The notes under the pieces are model-generated. The model had not been told where the DNA came from. It was given only the letters and a program-made list of their open reading frames with translations, and made no database searches. This document shows, in pieces, positions 6,011-11,062 of a stretch of DNA of 11,062 nucleotides. Positions within the stretch are counted from its first letter, which is position 1, and every line of letters begins with the position of its first letter. Location: assembly GCA_004151065.3 (NCBI GenBank), contig NWUY0300004912.1, forward strand, positions 45,675 through 56,736. Reading direction: 5' to 3'. The DNA is from Larix sibirica (taxonomy: Eukaryota; Streptophyta; Pinopsida; Pinales; Pinaceae). The position numbers and the translations under genes are program-made.

Positions 6011-8379
6011 TACTCATTTGTGTATTTGGTAATATGTAAATTTTTGAAAAAACATAGGTCTCTTATTTTTTTTTAACTTTTGATTGGCACACCTATCTTG
6101 AAAATCAAAAATAACCCTCACAAGTACAGATGAAGAGTTACACACTAAAATAAAGTTCAATGATTGTGTAGGCCCTCATAAAGGGGCATAACGCTCCACC
6201 TTCTCATTATAAAAATACATTGACTTTCTTAATTTAAAAAATGTAAAATCATCATTAAAATTAATGGAAAAATAGTGCCACATGAGAACTGCCTGTTAAC
6301 TACAACTCTATAAAACAAAATCTAAAAAATTCAGAGTTGACATACCAAAACTAGTGCCTAATGCGAACATATGCATTATGTTTTAGAAAAAAATAAAATA
6401 CCAATATTAGGAGAACATCATTTTCTTGGAGTTATACAATTTTCATCAATAAAACTTATATATTCTAGAAGGTAACTAGATTGTCCATGTTTCATTTTTT
6501 ATGACCATTTTCTAAAATGTTGTCTAGGTACCTCTAATATTTATTTCTAGTGATCATATTAATGTTTTCCTAGGTTTCCATTGCATAGCATTACCTTGTA
6601 CTTTCCTAGTAGTTGTAAATTACTAGATATTTACTTATGTGACTTAAGAAGAAACTCCTCTAAGATAATCTCATCACTCGTGTTATCTTATGTGGCTATG
6701 AAGTTTTTGGATGCATCATCTCTAGAAAATCATGGATAACTATAGAGAAAATCCAAAAGCATTTTATAACTTATAATCTCAAAATTAAAGTCAATAGTGC
6801 ATGGCTATGACTAGATATCTAATGTACAAAAACAAAATAAAAAACATGGAAGACAAGAAACCGCTTCTTAATATTTATTCAAACTTAAATAAAAACCAAT
6901 TTCAACTCAAGAAGGATTTGCATAAATATGCAAATTCTTTGCTAAATAATTAGGGAATGAAGGAGGAGGTCTGTAGCACCCCTTATGCTTGGTGATGTTA
7001 AACTAAGACTCAGTTTGAACTTATGTTAGTAGGTGATTAGAAATTAGAAAATAATTTAATGTTATTTTGAAAAATTATAAACGAACAAAGTTCACCAGTT
7101 GTCCTTATGATGGAACAACTATAAAAAAATAAATTATTAATTAAAAATATATGGTAGTTTAAATTACCACATTGAAAATGAGAGTGAACCATGACCTTGT
7201 GGGATGGGAACATAGCCATGGTGATCTAGTTATGGAGAATACAAGTGTCAAGAAGACATTTTTTAAACACCACTACCTATGATTGAGGGGGAGAATCCAA
7301 AGACCACGAACCCGGATGTTTTTTAGTGTGCATGATATAAAAAAATATTGTTTTGGAAGCACTCAGAGAAGTGTTAGGTAAATTCTGAAAGAAAATAACC
7401 ATCGGTTGAGAGAATCTAAGTTCTTATTTGTACACTTAGAATAGTGTGAATTACTGTACTGTAGTGGATCGCGAGAATAGGGTGTTTGTCCCTATGCTAT
7501 CATCGTCCAAACTTGGTGGTGATTATTGAGCAAGTGAATTGGTTATCAAAAGTTTGAGGTTAGGAGGAACATGGTTATTCAAGTTGTTTTTGTCAATGTT
7601 GTAGTGCAAGTATGTATCTATTTTCTGGAGGAATATTATTTCATTAAATTACTATATTTTAAAGACTTAAGATATAAATAAGTAAATTTATGTACTTAAC
7701 ATATATTTATATACATCTATATATTGGATTTATATGGTATTTCCTTAAGTAAAAGATATATATGTATATAGAAAGAGAGAAGTATGATAGAAGTCATAGG
7801 TCGCATTCTAGTTATTCATTTCCTTATGATAGACAAGCAGTGTTTTAGTACATTAATATAATAGAAATAATTATATTATTTATCACAAGAAAATGAAAAG
7901 GATAATCACCAAGTTTTTAAAAAATATGGGAATGTATACATATATTTCAAGTAATTCAGAAATTCCAAGTTAACTTATATTGTGTTAAGCTAATGTTGCA
8001 CCTATATGATAACAAAAAGAATCTACGATGAGCATAGCAATAAAATATATAACCTAGGTGAGAACCCTTTTATCCATTCATAATTGTACGATGCTACCTA
8101 TAAAGTAATTGTTAACCTTAAAGTAATTGTTAACCTTGCTGTAATGATACGAGTCACTTAATTTTCAGAAAACTTTATCAAACATAGGAAAACTAGGTCA
8201 ATGTATTTTTCCAATAGAATCACTTAGGGTACCTCGATGTAAAGAATCTTGGTGTCGAACAAAAATAATCATATGAATATAAACTAACATAAATAGTATC
8301 AAATAAGAAAATCATTCTTAAGTATTAATAAAACAACATTCGATATGTGGAGGCACGAATATCAGCAGCGCGGCTGGAC
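5972..8379 (+). repeat. 2.4-kb direct repeat, first copy (likely contig overlap)
   Basis: These 2,408 bp are repeated at 8381-10788 with a constant offset of 2,409 and no indel. I found only two differences: A7054 against C9463, and C7666 against A10075. The single N at 8380 separates the copies exactly. I infer two contigs that overlap but were joined without merging. The content is AT-rich with no supported gene. A T/A-rich tract lies at 7670-7790. Confidence 0.95.
8101..8136. repeat. Perfect 18-bp tandem duplication
   Basis: TAAAGTAATTGTTAACCT occurs twice in direct succession (8101-8118 and 8119-8136). The same pair reappears at 10510-10545 because it lies in the 2.4-kb repeat. Confidence 0.9.
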
Positions 8380-8380
8380 N
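8380..8380. other. Single-N scaffold join
   Basis: The N sits between GGCTGGAC, where the first 2.4-kb copy stops, and TGTGTGCGCG, where the second starts. On the right, 10789 onward continues past GGCTGGAC without a break. This is what an unmerged overlap between neighbouring contigs would produce. Confidence 0.9.
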
Positions 8381-10788
8381 TGTGTGCGCGCGCGCACACA
8401 CACACACACACATATATATTACTCATTTGTGTATTTGGTAATATGTAAATTTTTGAAAAAACATAGGTCTCTTATTTTTTTTTAACTTTTGATTGGCACA
8501 CCTATCTTGAAAATCAAAAATAACCCTCACAAGTACAGATGAAGAGTTACACACTAAAATAAAGTTCAATGATTGTGTAGGCCCTCATAAAGGGGCATAA
8601 CGCTCCACCTTCTCATTATAAAAATACATTGACTTTCTTAATTTAAAAAATGTAAAATCATCATTAAAATTAATGGAAAAATAGTGCCACATGAGAACTG
8701 CCTGTTAACTACAACTCTATAAAACAAAATCTAAAAAATTCAGAGTTGACATACCAAAACTAGTGCCTAATGCGAACATATGCATTATGTTTTAGAAAAA
8801 AATAAAATACCAATATTAGGAGAACATCATTTTCTTGGAGTTATACAATTTTCATCAATAAAACTTATATATTCTAGAAGGTAACTAGATTGTCCATGTT
8901 TCATTTTTTATGACCATTTTCTAAAATGTTGTCTAGGTACCTCTAATATTTATTTCTAGTGATCATATTAATGTTTTCCTAGGTTTCCATTGCATAGCAT
9001 TACCTTGTACTTTCCTAGTAGTTGTAAATTACTAGATATTTACTTATGTGACTTAAGAAGAAACTCCTCTAAGATAATCTCATCACTCGTGTTATCTTAT
9101 GTGGCTATGAAGTTTTTGGATGCATCATCTCTAGAAAATCATGGATAACTATAGAGAAAATCCAAAAGCATTTTATAACTTATAATCTCAAAATTAAAGT
9201 CAATAGTGCATGGCTATGACTAGATATCTAATGTACAAAAACAAAATAAAAAACATGGAAGACAAGAAACCGCTTCTTAATATTTATTCAAACTTAAATA
9301 AAAACCAATTTCAACTCAAGAAGGATTTGCATAAATATGCAAATTCTTTGCTAAATAATTAGGGAATGAAGGAGGAGGTCTGTAGCACCCCTTATGCTTG
9401 GTGATGTTAAACTAAGACTCAGTTTGAACTTATGTTAGTAGGTGATTAGAAATTAGAAAATACTTTAATGTTATTTTGAAAAATTATAAACGAACAAAGT
9501 TCACCAGTTGTCCTTATGATGGAACAACTATAAAAAAATAAATTATTAATTAAAAATATATGGTAGTTTAAATTACCACATTGAAAATGAGAGTGAACCA
9601 TGACCTTGTGGGATGGGAACATAGCCATGGTGATCTAGTTATGGAGAATACAAGTGTCAAGAAGACATTTTTTAAACACCACTACCTATGATTGAGGGGG
9701 AGAATCCAAAGACCACGAACCCGGATGTTTTTTAGTGTGCATGATATAAAAAAATATTGTTTTGGAAGCACTCAGAGAAGTGTTAGGTAAATTCTGAAAG
9801 AAAATAACCATCGGTTGAGAGAATCTAAGTTCTTATTTGTACACTTAGAATAGTGTGAATTACTGTACTGTAGTGGATCGCGAGAATAGGGTGTTTGTCC
9901 CTATGCTATCATCGTCCAAACTTGGTGGTGATTATTGAGCAAGTGAATTGGTTATCAAAAGTTTGAGGTTAGGAGGAACATGGTTATTCAAGTTGTTTTT
10001 GTCAATGTTGTAGTGCAAGTATGTATCTATTTTCTGGAGGAATATTATTTCATTAAATTACTATATTTTAAAGAATTAAGATATAAATAAGTAAATTTAT
10101 GTACTTAACATATATTTATATACATCTATATATTGGATTTATATGGTATTTCCTTAAGTAAAAGATATATATGTATATAGAAAGAGAGAAGTATGATAGA
10201 AGTCATAGGTCGCATTCTAGTTATTCATTTCCTTATGATAGACAAGCAGTGTTTTAGTACATTAATATAATAGAAATAATTATATTATTTATCACAAGAA
10301 AATGAAAAGGATAATCACCAAGTTTTTAAAAAATATGGGAATGTATACATATATTTCAAGTAATTCAGAAATTCCAAGTTAACTTATATTGTGTTAAGCT
10401 AATGTTGCACCTATATGATAACAAAAAGAATCTACGATGAGCATAGCAATAAAATATATAACCTAGGTGAGAACCCTTTTATCCATTCATAATTGTACGA
10501 TGCTACCTATAAAGTAATTGTTAACCTTAAAGTAATTGTTAACCTTGCTGTAATGATACGAGTCACTTAATTTTCAGAAAACTTTATCAAACATAGGAAA
10601 ACTAGGTCAATGTATTTTTCCAATAGAATCACTTAGGGTACCTCGATGTAAAGAATCTTGGTGTCGAACAAAAATAATCATATGAATATAAACTAACATA
10701 AATAGTATCAAATAAGAAAATCATTCTTAAGTATTAATAAAACAACATTCGATATGTGGAGGCACGAATATCAGCAGCGCGGCTGGAC
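8381..10788 (+). repeat. 2.4-kb direct repeat, second copy
   Basis: This is the partner of 5972-8379. It starts abruptly inside the GC/AC part of the microsatellite and lacks the long GT run, consistent with a contig that began in a sequence hard to assemble. It continues past 10788 into unique GC-rich sequence, so this copy is the one connected to the right side. The minus-strand 60-codon frames at 7037-7219 and 9446-9628 are the same frame seen in both copies and are not called. Confidence 0.95.
10510..10545. repeat. Perfect 18-bp tandem duplication, second copy
   Basis: The same pair of 18-mers as at 8101-8136, carried by the second copy of the 2.4-kb repeat. Confidence 0.9.
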
Positions 10789-11062
10789 CAGCTGCTCGCC
10801 GTGAAGCAGAAAGCACCTGGATCTGTATATGGTGGTTGAGTGTGCTCCGGTTCGGGCTTTCTCCGGGTTCTTGTAAAACTCTGTAACGGCGTGGTTAATG
10901 GCGGTGAGGGCAGGAGTTGTATGAACCCTGCGGCTGTATGAACGACTCCGAGGAGCGGGGTCTCGACTTTCGTGGAGTATTGCTGCAATTCGAAGGCGTA
11001 TAGGGGCTTGGGCCCTATCTGGGTTTGCACTTACCTCTTTGGACTGCTCGGACGGGGACCGG
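10745..11062 (-). other. GC- and CpG-rich segment, possible gene edge
   Basis: Composition changes sharply near 10745 from AT-rich to clearly GC-rich, with about two dozen CpGs in some 320 bp. On the minus strand two frames stay open for roughly 96-98 codons, one of them from the window edge to a TGA at 10771-10773. Neither has an ATG, and I recognise no protein. With the splice donor at 11029-11034, the best reading is the edge of an exon at the far right with an intron or leader to its left. An unmethylated promoter region or foreign sequence are alternatives. Confidence 0.3.
11029..11034 (-). promoter_or_regulatory. Candidate 5' splice site
   Basis: On the minus strand AAAGAG|GTAAGT matches the donor consensus almost perfectly, with the exon ending at 11035. 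The exon would lie at 11035-11062 and continue out of the window. Pattern evidence only. Confidence 0.35.

Noticed and set aside
7037-7219. 60-codon minus-strand frame, repeated at 9446-9628 with one residue changed
   Set aside because: The repetition comes from the 2.4-kb duplicate, not from conservation. The frame is Phe/Ile/Asn-rich and matches nothing known.
5972-10788. Direct repeats as LTRs of one retrotransposon
   Set aside because: The two copies touch through a single N with no internal region, do not begin TG and end CA as a pair, and have no target duplication.
10734-11030. 98-codon minus-strand frame as a complete gene
   Set aside because: It begins at GTG directly after a stop and has no ATG. 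A second minus frame is equally open, so only a GC-rich segment is reported.
1-11062. Bacterial defence or biosynthetic system
   Set aside because: No long dense genes, no operon layout, no Shine-Dalgarno pattern, and strong signs of plant nuclear intergenic DNA.

Overview
The window looks like AT-rich intergenic DNA from a large plant nuclear genome. A conifer or other gymnosperm draft assembly is my best guess. The grounds are long gene-poor AT-rich stretches, a short inverted-repeat transposon family with a 9-bp target duplication, decayed coding-like frames, compound microsatellites, and isolated single-N joins of the kind left in short-read scaffolds. No frame could be matched to a known protein, and no rRNA, tRNA, bacterial operon or CRISPR array is visible. 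The taxon is inference only.

Layout: 1-657 is AT-rich with no gene (N at 407). 658-749 holds an imperfect 25-bp hairpin and an extra copy of one arm. 825-2895 carries fragments of decayed open frames and an 18-bp-period degenerate minisatellite. 2985-3332 is a tandem duplication (179 + 169 bp) whose right breakpoint lies inside a small inverted-repeat transposon. That family occurs three times: left end only at 3121-3163, complete at 3290-3398, and a larger double-hairpin copy at 4505-4729 flanked by perfect 9-bp direct repeats, as expected for Mutator-like elements. Between the two complete copies, 3399-4504 begins with a more complex, CpG-containing stretch. It has a plausible 141-bp leader intron followed directly by an ATG in good plant context, but the frame soon stops. 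4739-5940 shows no gene.

From 5944 to the end the dominant fact is an apparent assembly duplication. Bases 5972-8379 recur at 8381-10788, 2,408 bp each, with only two mismatches found by eye. The single N at 8380 lies exactly between them. The simplest reading is two overlapping contigs placed end to end without merging. One contig starts inside a (GT)n(GC)n(AC)n palindrome, the other stops at the edge of a GC-rich segment. The real locus would then be about 8.65 kb. The last 320 bp (10741-11062) are GC- and CpG-rich and contain a strong 5' splice-site match on the minus strand, so the window may be entering a gene there.

No genes can be shown to work together. I did not find a convincing new biological system. 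The items most worth a second look are the duplication artefact, the Mutator-like inverted-repeat family with its flanked 1.1-kb segment, and the GC-rich right edge.
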